Shown one piece after another: positions 21,181 to 33,600 of a stretch of 64,000 nucleotides of DNA. The stretch comes from Euryodendron excelsum (Eukaryota; Streptophyta; Magnoliopsida; Ericales; Pentaphylacaceae). How positions within the stretch are numbered: the stretch's first letter is position 1; every line of letters begins with the position of its first letter. The position numbers and the translations under genes are program-made. The notes under the pieces were generated by a model, which worked only from the letters and a program-made list of their open reading frames with translations, was not told where the DNA came from and ran no database searches. The DNA is taken from positions 6,678,001 through 6,742,000 of the forward strand of contig CM065386.1 in NCBI GenBank assembly GCA_033060915.1, in the 5' to 3' direction.

Positions 21181-21975
21181 GACTCTCTGGGTGGATGAAG
21201 TTTGCTGCAAGATTGGTTGAAAAGATTAGCATGGATTCCAATGGTAGTTGGATTTCAACCAATCAGCTGGGGGGTACGAAATTTGAACCCATCACCTATC
21301 TAAAAAAAATACCTATAAAAAAAAATATAATTACACTTTACTTCTTTGTAGTTTGACTAAAAATTAAATCAGCTTATTGTTGCTTAATCCCTCTATAATT
21401 TAAATTTATCTGCAAAATGAATGGAACTATGACAGATTTAATAAAATAACAAAAATAGTCTTGCAAAGAATAACCCTTTATTTCGATATATATATATAAG
21501 GGCAAAATAGTTTTTTTGATGTACCATTTTAGAAAGACAAATTACAAAAATATTCTTGTGATAAAATTTTTATTAATTTTAACGATTTGCATCTATTTTT
21601 TGTGTTCACTTTTGAATTACAGGACATTATTTAATTTTTATTCAAACGACAGGAGGATAAAGTTACCCAATAACAAAAAAGGTAATTCTTGGATACATAT
21701 ACAGTGCTTGGTTCCTTTGCTTAAAAATAAAATTAAATAAAATGAGATCTGGCAAACTTGAGCCGTTTTAAGAATAAGAACAGGAGAAGATAGATAATGG
21801 AAGGAGGAAAATAATGGGGAAATCCGTGATATGTGCTTGCAGTGTTAAGCCGACACATTGTCCCTCTGATCTCCTTATCTTTACAAATTCCCTCACTTTT
21901 CATCCACAGTTTATGCTTCCAGAAAAGATAATGCCTCTCCCAGAATGATGCACATTTTTGTCTCCTAGTCATTCT
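21181..21975 (+). repeat. Intergenic direct duplication, copy 2, with internal insertion
   Basis: Begins GACTCTCTGGGTGGATGAAG and then follows copy 1 (GGTTGAAAA, TGGATT, CAACCAATCA). About 370 bp of AT-rich sequence (about 21285-21660) interrupts the alignment, which then resumes with GGTAATTCTTGGATAC and continues through TTAAGAATAAGAACAGGAG and AAGCCGACACATTGTC. The extra block has no clear terminal repeats. Confidence 0.7.
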
Positions 21976-22488
21976 TGGTCCCCGATTTGATTTGATACAA
22001 ATTGAGTAAGAGGTAATATTCGTGATTTTATGTATTACTTTTATTATATATATATATATATCTATATCACTTATTTGAGTAATCTATTCTTACTGTAAAT
22101 CTTTAATTTGAGTGACAATAAATAATTCTGAATAACTGGATTTAAGTGGCCACATTTTTACTGGTCAAGAAATGTCTTTTCTCTGCATAAATGATAAATA
22201 TGAAAATGAATTAGATTTTTGGAGAACATAAAAAACCGAATATGTAGTTGTGGACTTTCAAATTCCCGAATCCCAACTGCATTCTTATCCTTATCCCATA
22301 AAATTTGAGCTACTCTCTTCAATATTATTTTTTTTAAAAAAACCCTGTTTTCGTCGGCTAGTTTCTTAGGAAACAAACAAAATTAAAGAAAAACAGTCCA
22401 CGTTATCACTTGCCAAAGAGAAGCAGATGTGACTTCAACACCCCAATTACATTTTGTCCTTTTACTTTGCCAAGAATATATATATACA

Positions 22489-22530
22489 CACACATATATA
22501 TACACGTATCTATTGTATATATATATAACC
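22489..22530 (+). promoter_or_regulatory. TA/CA microsatellite with TATA-like sequence upstream of F-box gene
   Basis: Alternating TATATA and CACACA repeats end in TATATATATAACC about 70 bp before the F-box start codon, a suitable place for a TATA element. Its role is inferred from position only. Confidence 0.4.
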
Positions 22531-22599
22531 CCTTTTTAACACCAAACTCAAGTTTCTATCCCTACCCAAAGCTAGAAAGGCAGTCAAAGAAAACCCAAC

Positions 22600-23463
22600 A
22601 TGCAATCCCAAATCAAGAAGCAGAAGAAGCAAAACCCATCATGGCAAGATCTAAACCCTTTCATCCTATCAAAAATATTTGCCTCTCTCTCTCTCCATGA
22701 CCAGCTCTTTGGCCCACCTTATGTTTGCCATTCATGGCTTTCAGCAACCTTAGACACTCTGTTCCAGAACTCCAGCCTTGACCTTCGCTTGATCGACACC
22801 CTTGATGAAGAAAATGAAAGGCTGAGATTCACCCACCTCCTCAAATTGGCCATCAACCAATACCATGGATGGGTTTCCATCTATTTCCCCACTAAACACA
22901 CCTTTGGATACTTTGCTACTCTTTATATAGCAGAGAGGACTCCCAATATCTCATGTGTTGTACTGTCTTGTGATATAGCTTGTGTTGATATTATGCCAGT
23001 TTTTGTATCTATGCTTTACTGGAAAAATTTGAGGGTTTTCCGGGCAAGGATTCACCCCGCCGGAGCCGGTTTTCCGGTGATATCACAGCTGGTTGATCAC
23101 TGCAAGAACATAACTGAGCTTAGGCTTCATGGCACACTAATGGAGAAGGAAGTTTCATGCATGGTTGAAGGGTTGCCTAGGCTGGAGAGATTGGATCTTT
23201 CTGAATCTATTTTGTCTGGTGATGCTTTGAGGATTGTCTTGGATGGGAGGTTGAAGAGACTCAAGGAGCTTAACCTGTTGCACTGCGCATTCCTGGATGA
23301 AGAGGGAGAGGATATTCGGGAAGAAGATTATGTGAAACTGAAGGAATTTAAGAATGAGATGCTTGAGAAAGTTTCTGGGCTCAAGAGTCTGAAGAAGTTT
23401 AAGCATTGTTTAATGGCAAATTGTCACCATTGCGAGGATAGTTCTTTGGATCAGAATAAATAA
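22600..23463 (+). CDS. F-box/LRR-repeat protein, At3g48880/SKIP1-like
   Basis: F-box proteins are the substrate-recognition part of SCF (SKP1-CUL1-F-box) ubiquitin ligases. This intronless gene encodes 287 residues. The F-box lies at about 14-48, with WQDLNPFILSKIFASLSL and a later CHSW. The rest is a short series of degenerate leucine-rich repeats, including LRVFRARIHP, ITELRLHGTLM and LERLDLSES. It ends in a conserved Cys-containing tail (CLMANCHHCEDSS) that is shared with the At3g48880/FBW2/SKIP1-like group. The start ATG at 22600 sits about 75 bp after a TATA-like stretch and gives the expected short basic leader (QSQIKKQKKQ). The target is unknown. A pseudogene is unlikely because the frame is intact. 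Confidence 0.88.
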   Translation: MQSQIKKQKKQNPSWQDLNPFILSKIFASLSLHDQLFGPPYVCHSWLSATLDTLFQNSSLDLRLIDTLDEENERLRFTHLLKLAINQYHGWVSIYFPTKHTFGYFATLYIAERTPNISCVVLSCDIACVDIMPVFVSMLYWKNLRVFRARIHPAGAGFPVISQLVDHCKNITELRLHGTLMEKEVSCMVEGLPRLERLDLSESILSGDALRIVLDGRLKRLKELNLLHCAFLDEEGEDIREEDYVKLKEFKNEMLEKVSGLKSLKKFKHCLMANCHHCEDSSLDQNK

Positions 23464-23509
23464 TCTCAACTGCCACATCATGTTGTGATCATCTTGATAT
23501 ATTCAGATG

Positions 23510-23547
<38 letters not shown>

Positions 23548-24368
23548 ATAATTGTAGTAGGTTTCCATCTGCTTTTGATCCTTTGAGAGGGCATTAGTGT
23601 CTTTGAATTCGGCAAGATGTGAATAGATCTTCCTAGTTCTATAGATTGATTTGACTTGGTTCCACTTGAATTAGCAAAATAACAAAGCCCCATGGGCAAA
23701 AATCCTGATGGCTATTCTTTAATCAAACCTTTCAACTTTAGCGGCAAATCTCCACATGAAGGTAGCTAAAGACCCGTCTTCCCAATTCTGTCACACCAAA
23801 CTAGAACTGTTTGAAACACTGTTTCTTGACTGGTTCTTGGACTTGAGTTTTTGGTTTGGTTGCTCTGCCAAAATAACTTCCTGTTTCACACCATCCTCAA
23901 ACTCTGGGCTCCTGGAGATGCTACTCAATGACTCAAGTCAATTTTCAACAGTGATCTATGTATCAGAACAATGCTTAAAATGCATTAAGTGAAAACAAAA
24001 TCATAGTCTTTTAACACCTGATGAGTCATACAAGATCCAAGATGTGTCCCAAGTAATTGGTGCAACCAGATACAACACAAACAACCAAAGTTAACAAATG
24101 AAACAATACAGATGGGGAAACAACCGAAGTAAATGCTACTAAGAAACTGGCATTAGGTAAAAGGAGAATCATCATTCCGCTATGCTTTATAGCCTCCAAT
24201 CTGAATCAGTCTCAGATAAGTTCCAGCATCCCAACCATTGGAACTGTGGAAGTGAATGCATCAAAAGAGTGTGAGAAAAACGAAGAACCCATGAGCTGCA
24301 ATGTAGAGTTCTTCGTCTCAAGTGCCAGCAGAGTTTTTCTATCGCTTATAAATCCTTAACTCGGGTGG
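23464..24368. other. Convergent intergenic region between F-box and RABA1f genes
   Basis: Holds the 3' ends of both genes. A dinucleotide repeat, (TA)n then (TG)n, lies at about 23510-23548, just after the F-box stop. No other gene is seen. Confidence 0.6.
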
Positions 24369-27300
24369 TCAGGCAGAGCAGCAACCAGCACTTTTCACGG
24401 CTGAGACATCATCCTTGGCTCCCACATTAATGGTTTGTCCTTTAGGCAAGGCTGCAGGGTCATCCCCAATGTCGAGTGCTTTCCTGCTGACAACACGGTA
24501 TATTTGGGTGAGCACTTCTGTGAATGCATTCTCAACATTCATCGACTCAAGGGCAGATGTCTCCATAAAGAAGGTGCTCTCTCTCTCAGCGAAGGCCTTT
24601 GCATCCTCAGTGGAAACAGCACGCAAATGACGCAAGTCTGCCTTGTTCCCTACGAGCATTATCACAATGTTGGAATCCGTGTGATCACGGAGCTCTTTTA
24701 ACCATCTCTCAACATTCTCAAATGTGACGTGGCGGGTGGAATCATAGACAAGCAATGCACCAACAGCTCCTCGGTAGTATGCACTTGTTATTGCACGGTA
24801 TCTATGGCAACAAACATGAAATGATTACATCCAAGCATCAGATTAACAAAGTTATTAGCTACAACAAAAAGAAATGATGTAAACTTAATAGCACCACCGG
24901 GTAAGTAAGAACTTCTACAGTAGACCAGGCTGAATTTCATCAGTAGCAAGCTGTAAGGTATGTTAGACAGAAGCCCCCACATTACATGGACATTTGGGAC
25001 GTTGAGACACATATTCTGATTGCATTTATAATATATATCAATCGTATTCCTCAGAAATCTAAGGCAAACCATATAAATTACTTCTTGCAGCATTAAAAAA
25101 AAAACAAAAAATAGAAACAAGTAAAGAATAACCAAAGGTGAGGAAGACCTAAAAAACAAACAAGAATACCCAAAACTATATACACCAAACAGGGGTAGAT
25201 GTAGCAAAGGTCCAGTGGGAGTAGCTGCCCCCACTAACTTGGCAACTTCCACTATTTTTTAAAATTTTTTTATGTGTACTTATTTGATTCTAGATTGCAA
25301 ATGTATATATTGCCCCCACTAAATTTACTAAGCTTACATTTGCTCCTCTTTTAATTTATTATACTTACATTTGCCCCCATTAAATACCACTAAACTTGTA
25401 GCAAAAAAATATGCATGTCATTAATTCTTCATTATTTGGCCAAACAAACAACACAATCCCAATTTCTAACCCTCTATTCTGATATGAAATTAAAATATTC
25501 TTACCCATTTAATATTTCATTTCTCTAATTACTATCTATTACTACTACTTTAAAAGTTAAAAAAAAGGACTCAAATCCCCAAATCTTTTGTATCCAATTT
25601 TTTTTTTATAAGTAAAAGTGTCATTAAAGGCACTAAAAGGAGCGCATCCTAAATTCAAAAACAATCAGAAATGCTCAACACAGAAGTTAAGCTTATCTAT
25701 AAACTCTATAAGAGAGAAAGAGGATTCACATAGATTCCCTTTACACCAAAAATATAAGCTATGCAAAAGACATGATTTCAACTTATGTACTTCTATGAAG
25801 ATGTCTTCAAATGTACACCGGTTCTTTTCTCTCCATATACACCACATGATACATAAAGGAGTCACTCTCTACACTTTCTTCTTGCTTTTCACTCTACACC
25901 CCTCGTCCCAACTCTCCATAAGCTATGAATTGTATTCATAGACGATTGGTTATCGAAATCCCAAAATCTCTTCTCAAAATTTTAAAACCTAGCCAGCCAA
26001 ATCTAGATTAAGGTTCTTCATACTTCATAGCTGTATAAGTTTTATATACAACTTTTGCACAGAGGTGGTGCCTCTTTTTCGACGTATTTAATATAATTAT
26101 CTCTTTATTTATCAAAGAAAAATTATTGTTAACTAGAAACAATTTCATGTACAAGCGATTTTGTGTAAATTTTACCCCCACTAAACAAAAGTTCTGGATC
26201 TGCCCGACGCCAAACATATTAACCCTTCATGTTCATTTCCTCCATTAGTACTGTACTACACCGTTTACAGATAAAGACAAGCTATTAATTTATTGAGAGC
26301 AGAAATCTAATCTAACCTAGCCTAGTGAAAACCAAACAGAAACAATGAGAGCAGAAGATCCTAGGCTTGTATGTCAAAATTAAGTATAAAAAGCTTAACC
26401 AATGCATATCTCCAATTCTTTTCTACCAGGTCAAAAGAAGACTCTTTCAAAAATTTAAGCACGACTTCCACACCATCATGTTAGCCTCCCTTTAGTATAG
26501 TTTTTGGTGCCTCCCTACAAAAGTTATTTTCTTAAGGATCCCAATAATTTTTTAGTTGCGGTCATGTACAACATAGGCCAATTAACGAGCTTGCAAGGAG
26601 GAGTAATTTGATCCACATTGAAGGTGGTAAAAGAAATAGAGGAAGACCAAGGAAAACTTGGATAGAGGCAATAAGGAAAGACATGACTGCCTTAAACTTT
26701 CTTTATAAGTAATAAAATACTTGTATTAAGAAGTATCAAGGGAATGCAACTCATATACAAAAAGATCCAGAGTGAAAACAAGAGGTCACCACATAAAGAC
26801 ATGATTACCCTAAACTTAAATGAAGATATGACTTCTAATATAGCAAACTAGAGGAATTGGATCCATGTAGACAAACCCAAGTAATGGTCACCAAATAGGC
26901 CATTTTTACAGTAAGTTCCAGATGGAAAGCACTACAATGTCTAGTGAGTGAAATGATACAACCCGGCTTCAAAAGAAGCTTTTGCCAAGGCTTTTAAGCT
27001 ATTGCTTTTATTCCACAATGGTGTTGTTTGGAAAACCATACAACAATAGCAAAGTACAAGTCCCCCAAAATATCTACAGAAGTCCAACCAATTGGAGCAA
27101 TTCAAAGCATCATAGGAGTGGTGGAAATGGAGTCCAGCCCCATGGTCACAAGAACAAAAGAGCTTAATACAACACCCACACAGATCCTATTTAAAATGCT
27201 TTAACTGTAAGACTGACAGGATCCTCGTCAATGTCAAGTATGATAATTTCCTCACTTCGTGAAGATAATATTTTAACTCAACAAGTTTGCCTAATTATAC

Positions 27301-29219
27301 AGTGTAATCATATAATCAAGTTGTTAAACATACCTAACTTTCAAGTGAAATATCTTCAAAGGCATACATATCTAGAGAGGTATGAATAATCAGACAAATG
27401 CACTCTATTTGACCAGGAAAATACCTCAAATAACTAGGCCATCAGTACAATTAGACCCCAACTGTCATCGCAAGTCCACGTGTAAACATGAAAATGAGAG
27501 CTCCTTTGAAGTTCTTGCAATTTCCAGCATTTCAACCTATTTACTATTTGAAAGAATAGATGTAGAATGCATACTCCATTAGACTGATAGCATGCATATC
27601 GTCTTCTTGAGATGGGTATGGTTTGAGAGGCTTTTTATCATCCTCAGAAGATGCAATTTTTAGAATTTCTAGCCACAAGTGCAATGATGGGTAATCTCAT
27701 CCAGAGGTGTATTTGAGGTGTTGTGCACTTCATGTCTATAACTGGGGAGGAATGAGCCTCTTGGTGTTATGTATCAGCGAAAATGGAGGGTGTCCAACAA
27801 GGTGACTGTTTCTATATAACCTTCAAGAAATTCTGCTAAGATCTTTGCTTTTTGAAAATCAAGGAATGTGGATATGTCAAAAGGAGAAAAACTTTGGAAT
27901 AAAATTTCTTAAGTAACTGGATATTTTCCAAATTATCTTTGTGGGAGGTTTTATCCCTTTCTCCTCCTCTTTTTTCTGTTGTAGTATATGTCACATCTCC
28001 CCATGGCCTGCTCTTTCATTAGACAGTTTTTATGTCCATCCAATATCATTATCATATGCAAGATATTTTAGTCCTCCTGAGATGGAGTAAACAAAATTTG
28101 CAAACGACAAATTATGCAAAGAATCAATTGCCAATACAACTTCAAAAAGCCGACTGATATTGCAATCCAAAACAATTTATATAATGATGAATTGATGAAC
28201 ACCATGACAGCACCTATCTACAATTCTACATACACATCAACTCCAACATAACAAAATTAACAGTAGGAGTTACCAAGGAACTGCAACAATTAAACATTAT
28301 AACCTAATGTCAAAGCATAGAACCCTCGTAACTCAAAGTGAAACATTCCCCACACAAATAAGAATCTCTATTAAAACGAAAACACAAATGCAGTTCTAAT
28401 TTATAATCAACATTTATACATGTATAAACCCCTAAAAATACATGAGATCAACTTGTTCTTGAAAAAGTATTGCTGTAATATGCCTACTTCTCTGTTTCTG
28501 ACTGATTTTGCTTGTGACAACAAAATACTGGGCTCAATTCGAGAGGAACCCAAAACTATCCTAAAATTATAGTGGCTAGCAGCGCATAGACCGGGGAATT
28601 TCCATTAACACGTAGTTACCAGTGAATAAAAGAAACCCAAATCACAACTGAAACACAACTGCCACTGCTAAACAATAACCCTTAACAGACCCACTACACA
28701 ATATCGATCAGATTACAAGAAGGAAGTTCCACAAATAACTACAGATAAGGCACACATACATACTCTCAACCACGTGACAGAAACAGAATAATTATTTTTG
28801 GAACAACACAACACCCTCTTTTTTGTTACACCCAATCTGAAAACCCTAGCATAACTAAATGGAGAAAACAGAAACAAATGACGCTAATCAGAATTTTGAA
28901 AGGAAAACTATGATCAATCACACATTTCCAGAGCAATCAAAGCCTAAACCAACCGAAACTGATAGACGATAATCAGAAAGTGGGAATTAGGAAGGAACCT
29001 CTCTTGGCCAGCGGTGTCCCAAATCTGGGCCTTGACGATCTTCTCATCAACGCGAATACTCCGAGTAGCGAATTCAACGCCGATGGTGGATTTGGATTCG
29101 AGGCTGAATTCGTTCCTGGTGAACCTCGAGAGAAGATTCGATTTGCCCACACCCGAGTCTCCGATCAGAACCAACTTGAACAGGTAATCGTAATCATCGT
29201 CGGCTCTATACGCCGCCAT
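24369..29219 (-). CDS. RABA1F: Rab GTPase RABA1f-like (Rab11/RabA clade)
   Basis: RABA1 GTPases direct traffic between the trans-Golgi network/recycling endosome and the plasma membrane. Exon 1 is complement(28999..29219), exon 2 is complement(24369..24801), separated by a 4,197-bp intron with canonical ends (GAG AG|GT and TAG|A TAC). The 217-residue product shows all GTPase boxes: GDSGVGKS (20-27), TIGVEF in switch I (45-50), WDTAGQE (67-73), NKAD (126-129) and ETSAL (154-158). It ends CCSA, a double-Cys geranylgeranylation signal. The N-terminus [15 protein letters not shown] and the tail with [11 protein letters not shown] match the RABA1f subgroup better than other RABA1 members. Residue 95 is Ser in VYDSTR, where relatives usually have a hydrophobic residue. 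GA-rich and TA-rich tracts lie just upstream. The intron carries several transposon remnants. Confidence 0.95.
25190..26212. mobile_element. Putative decayed DNA transposon in the RABA1f intron
   Basis: The left end has GGGGTAGATGTAGCAAAGG and then GTGGGAGTAGCTGCCCCCAC; the right end has ACCCCCACTAAAC and TTCTGGATCTGCCCGACG. The reverse complement of the right end (GGGCAGATCCAGAAC) resembles the left end with several mismatches. TGCCCCCACTAA-type words are typical of some plant transposon termini. A LINE tail is nested inside. The boundaries and class are uncertain. Confidence 0.4.
25599..25990 (-). mobile_element. LINE (non-LTR retrotransposon) 3' remnant
   Basis: On the minus strand, 25865-25665 encodes [19 protein letters not shown], followed by LLHSLYFW and FIDKLNF. 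This is the characteristic C-terminal end of plant LINE ORF2 proteins, after the reverse transcriptase. It is followed by a short 3'UTR (CTTTAATGACACTTTTACTT) and an A-rich tail at 25599-25608. Upstream the frame is broken by a stop, and the rest of the LINE is missing. It is 5'-truncated and dead. Confidence 0.8.
26560..26886 (+). mobile_element. LINE ORF2 remnant interrupted by a second LINE tail
   Basis: Plus-strand 26560-26696 reads [20 protein letters not shown], then [20 protein letters not shown], a signature near the C-terminus of a plant LINE reverse transcriptase. The homology resumes at about 26795 ([11 protein letters not shown], then NWIHVD) after a 96-bp insertion. A stop codon lies in the resumed part. 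It is a pseudogene fragment in the RABA1f intron, antisense to the host gene. Confidence 0.75.
26699..26794 (-). mobile_element. Short LINE-tail insertion with ~22-bp target site duplication
   Basis: This 96-bp block is flanked by two imperfect copies of a 22-bp sequence, AAAGACATGACTGCCTTAAA (plus CT) at 26677-26698 and AAAGACATGATTACCCTAAA (plus CT) at 26795-26816. Read on the minus strand it ends CTTCTTAATACAAGTATTTT then ATTACTTATAAAGAAA, like a LINE 3' end. It is a severely 5'-truncated insertion. Confidence 0.65.
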
Positions 29220-29298
29220 CTATCTGTTTCAATCTCTCTCCCCCTAGAAAAAGTTGGTTCCTACTTCCTACCAATCAAATTCGAAATCCTGATTTGTG

Positions 29299-29444
29299 TA
29301 TATATATATATATATATATATGTATATAAATCTTCTTATATATTATAGAAAGAAATCATACGTACGGTATGGATCGTTTCTAGAGAGAGAGAGAGAGAGA
29401 GACTGCGTGGAAAAGGAAAGAAGAGGAGAGAGAGAGAGAGAGAG
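29299..29444. repeat. TA and GA microsatellites upstream of RABA1f
   Basis: A (TA)n tract at about 29299-29321, (GA)n at 29382-29402 and a second GA-rich tract at about 29427-29444. Relative to the minus-strand RABA1f gene they lie 80 to 225 bp upstream of the start codon, in the leader or core promoter. GA/CT tracts here can bind plant GAGA-binding (BPC) factors, but that is inference. Confidence 0.7.
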
Positions 29445-30663
29445 GTGGGAGGAAGGGGCAGGGGTTCAGATTTCAAGAAATCAAAACCCGACAAAAGAAC
29501 AGTTTTGGGTTGGCAATCTGCCAATCAAGCAGACTCTTTTTATTTAATAACTAATTTTTACATCAGATTAAAAGTGATATCTACCCTAGCCTTGGCTTTA
29601 TTTGGATTAGATGATGTTAGGTCAATGTTTGTGGTTTGTTTTCCATTTTTCTCATAATTATTAATAAAAAAAAATTCTCCCATATGCTCTTAACAAAAAT
29701 TCAAAATAATAAGTGATTTTAATGAAAAATCATTACCACAAATATGACTTGTAATTACCACAATGTAATTGCATTTTGTGATTATTTTTATTACATTGCC
29801 ATCAATCTATAACATGATATGATGAAGATTAAAAATAGAAATCAAAAGTTATTAATCTAATTGAACTATATAAAGAAGGAAGCATTTGAATCCACACCAA
29901 ATAATCCACAATTTCACATGTAAGGAAGCATTTGAAGGTAGATTAAGATTTCAGCTAACTCAAGTAGGTTACCTGTATTGTGTAACTCATTGTTATTGAA
30001 GGCCTAACTTTTTCACTTTTTTTGGTTTATAAACAAAAATTTGGAAAAAATTGATAATTTTTTTTTGCTTTTCTGGTTATCTTAGCTTATAAAAATAAAA
30101 ATAAGAATAAAAATAAAAAGTAAATTTTTTTAATTTTTTTGCTCATAAGCCAAAAAAGCAAAATGAAAAAAAACTTAAAAAAAATTATATAAAACGGACC
30201 CCAAGTTTATCTCATGCTTTCTGACCAAGGATATATTAAATTTTCAATTAAAGTCTAATGTTTACCCCTAAGTCAATCTTCATTTTTGTTATAGAGTAAT
30301 GCTTATGCAAACAAAATTAATTCACAAAATTATGTGTCTCATATTGATCAACTAATTTCAATTCATAATTTTGCAAATGCCACTGGGGCTGTTATTGCCA
30401 CATCATTTTATACGAGATTTCCGTATAAAAATTCTATTTCTCTATCACTGTCCTTGGTGATATTGCACAATGTTCAGCCTCAAGTCGCAATCTTAGTTTA
30501 CCAAGTAGAAAATTTAAAGGGGAAATTGCAGTAACCCTTAGGTCAAGATAACATAGGACCTGATCAAGTAAAAAGATTATACTCCCAAAAATCAAAATGC
30601 TACCTACTGAGACAATGTTTTTTTTTTACCTTCTCATTTGCCAAAAATCCATTCCATCATTGA
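29445..30663. other. Intergenic between RABA1f and TAF1A-like genes
   Basis: AT-rich. At about 30001-30200 there is an A/T-homopolymer-rich segment whose ends (GGTTTATAAACAAAAA and GCTCATAAGCCAAAAAAGC) are partly complementary, possibly a MITE. The right part is probably the 3'UTR of TAF1A-like. No gene recognised. Confidence 0.5.
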
Positions 30664-33600
30664 TCATTTTTTGTCAAAATTTGAATAGATTCCAACAGAA
30701 TTCTGCATGTGCATTTTCAATAATAAGAACAAGTCCCTATCTTTGTCCTCTAAACATGTGTAAGCCTTTACAACATATTCAAACTCCGGTCCATAGAGAT
30801 GAGATGCAGAGGCTGCTTTATAAGTTAGGAGTTGCAAGTCACCTGCAGTCAATAAGAACAAAAAGAGAAAAATCAATATATCTGCATGAAACAAGTATGG
30901 ATAGGTTCAACCAGTCGTCATCAAAGGAGACGCCTAAAAGAATGCATGATAAGAATACCTGCAACAATTTCAGACCCCAGAATGTCCTGGCTGAAATGGC
31001 GTGTTAACCACCATCTGCAACGAAACCTCCAAGTCTTTCGGGGTATTCCATCTGTAAACATTTTGGGGATCCTGTTGAAACGAATAGAATACCCTTGATT
31101 TTTTACACCTTCATTTCCATTCAGACACATTGACAATCGATCTTCTTCACATCTATACACCTTCAGGAAGCAAGAGGCAAACTCTTTCCACATATTGCAT
31201 TCTGCATAGGTAGCATCTAAATGCAAAGCTATCATTTCTAACAGTTGTTGAGGGCCATAATCCCCTATGAATATGGACAAGAGAAAATAAAATAAAATCA
31301 GATTCCAAAGTGTGCAATCAACCCCCTAATAATTTTCCATGGCAGATAATTAACAATTCTATTGCCTAATAAATTAAGAATTTTTCATAGTGTCTTTTTG
31401 TTTATTAATTATTATGCATATCATCTGTTACTAACAAATATCTGACTCTCAGTCAATACATGAATTAATTCTAAAATTTAAGTTCCAAATCACCCAAAAT
31501 GACGGGCCTTGAATCATAAATTTAAAAGGTTTTACCGTCTGTATGCCACTTTCATGAGCAAGAGCTGACAAGACAAAATACATATTCCACTGCTGAGGAG
31601 ATTGTTTGTCAAAACTATTTTACTGAAAGATTCATCGAGGGTTGGATGAAGTAGCCTGTTATCTAGAGTACGTTTAGAAAAATTAAGAATGAGCTGATAA
31701 TGACGAATCACTACCAATGGTGATAATAGATCTATCCCATGCATAGCGTATCACATTTTTATAAGTTTTAACAATATGTTTTCACAGTGGCGAGTTGTCT
31801 GCTTATGAGAGTTAACAGGAAAATCCAGAGAAGAACTGTAACAAGCTCAACCTTATTGTTGGAAAGGGCATTAGAGTATTTTTATGCAATGGTATGGAGA
31901 AAACATGCAGATTTTGTGCAAAGAATTGGCACATACTTCAAAGATGTGTACAAGTTATTGTTCTTGCATAAATTGACATATATTGTACTGCTTGAGTTAA
32001 TATTTCTGCTAGCAGGAATGTAATCCAAGATCCCCATGAAACAATATTGTCTGTTTTAAGCCTTAGCCTGCACGGCTTTAAAACATGTTGTACCAAGGAG
32101 ATACAAGTGCCTACATATATAGCACTTCACCTCATCTTCACCAAGTGATGTGGGACTGAACTGATGGCACCACCTCACCCCACTAAAGAGGTCTTTCTAG
32201 TTTGTAACCCCTCACTTCACCCCACCTAAGAGGTCTTTCTGGTCTTGGGCATCACAATTTCATCATACAGACATCCATGCTTGAGTTCCACAATTCTGAG
32301 GAGGACTTGCTGAACTACCTTACTCTCTAACCCTGTTTCTCATAATGGCTGTCCCTGCTGCTAATCATCATCAGTGACTCTTAAAATTGGTGATAGGACA
32401 AAAATTTCAGATTCTGAATTCTGGTGGGAGTAAAGGATCACTTCCTGGTCAACCACTGCTGAATAAGTTCCACTATTTTCAAGATAGTGCAAAGGGCTCT
32501 TATGATGCTGTCCTGGTGGGATATGCTTCTGAGGTCCAGATGAGTAGGGTCTCTGCTGTACTAGCCATAGATTGACTTAATGTTTTTATTTCCTTCTCGA
32601 TATTGTTGCTATTATATTGAGGGGCTTGGATAGCTGAAGCCCCTTGGTCTAGTATGTAGATAATGTACATTCTGTATATAGTGAATTTATTCTAACTTAC
32701 TAGAAAAATACAAAAATAAAAAACCAGCATTTTTTGTCCAACAAATAGAGAAGAAATTACTTCAACCGCCTAATTCTGGAAAAAAATTATTTTTAATTTC
32801 TAACTCATGTAAGACAACATATAAAATCAGCATGAAAGTGGCTTGACTGGGTTGTGTCACCCAACTCTTGAAAGTCCAGAGTTGGTTTGATCTAGGTAAA
32901 ATGAAGCAGGAAGTTTTTCTCTTTTACTAGTGCGAAAAATGTCCAAATTAGTAATAATACTATCAACCAAAAAAGAGATAGTTACTTAAACAGGTAAATT
33001 TTGGCTACAGCTACAGACCTACTGCCATATCCTACAGTTCATTACGTGAACAATCATTTCTCAACACCTGAGATGAGGGTTCAGAAGTTCATAAGTGGCT
33101 CCTAACCAATGTCCCTTTCAATGGGTTTTGAAGATAAAAACCCACATTTCGTTGACTCCATCAGCTGACAAGAGGTAGAGACATGGATGAGCTTTTAAAC
33201 TTAGTAGTCATAGTTTTAGAACACAAAATCAAAGACTATACAACACATCCTTCAATATGTTGAGAAGAATCACAGTACCTTGCACGAAAAGCATAAGAAC
33301 AATTAGACATAATATTCATTAAGATTAGGAAGTTCAGAACAATAATGTACCATTTTGATGCATGCTCATGAGCTTTGCCAATGAGTGGCCGCATGTTGGA
33401 TCCTTCTTCAAGATATCCTCAAAGCAAGTTGAAAGCTTGACGTAGTTGGCACTATCAAAACGCTCCAACAGACTAGCTTTCGCTCTACACCAATTTTAAA
33501 AGAAAAAAGTTAAGTAAAGAAAATAGTAAAAATGTGCTACATTCGTGCTTTACAGTCACAAGACACATAAAAGAACCAGGCAGCCAGACATAGAAGCAGC

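Noticed and set aside
24788..25252. 154-codon minus-strand frame in the RABA1f intron
   Set aside because: It is intron sequence read on the gene's strand, overlapping the exon 2 acceptor; hydrophobic because it is T-rich.
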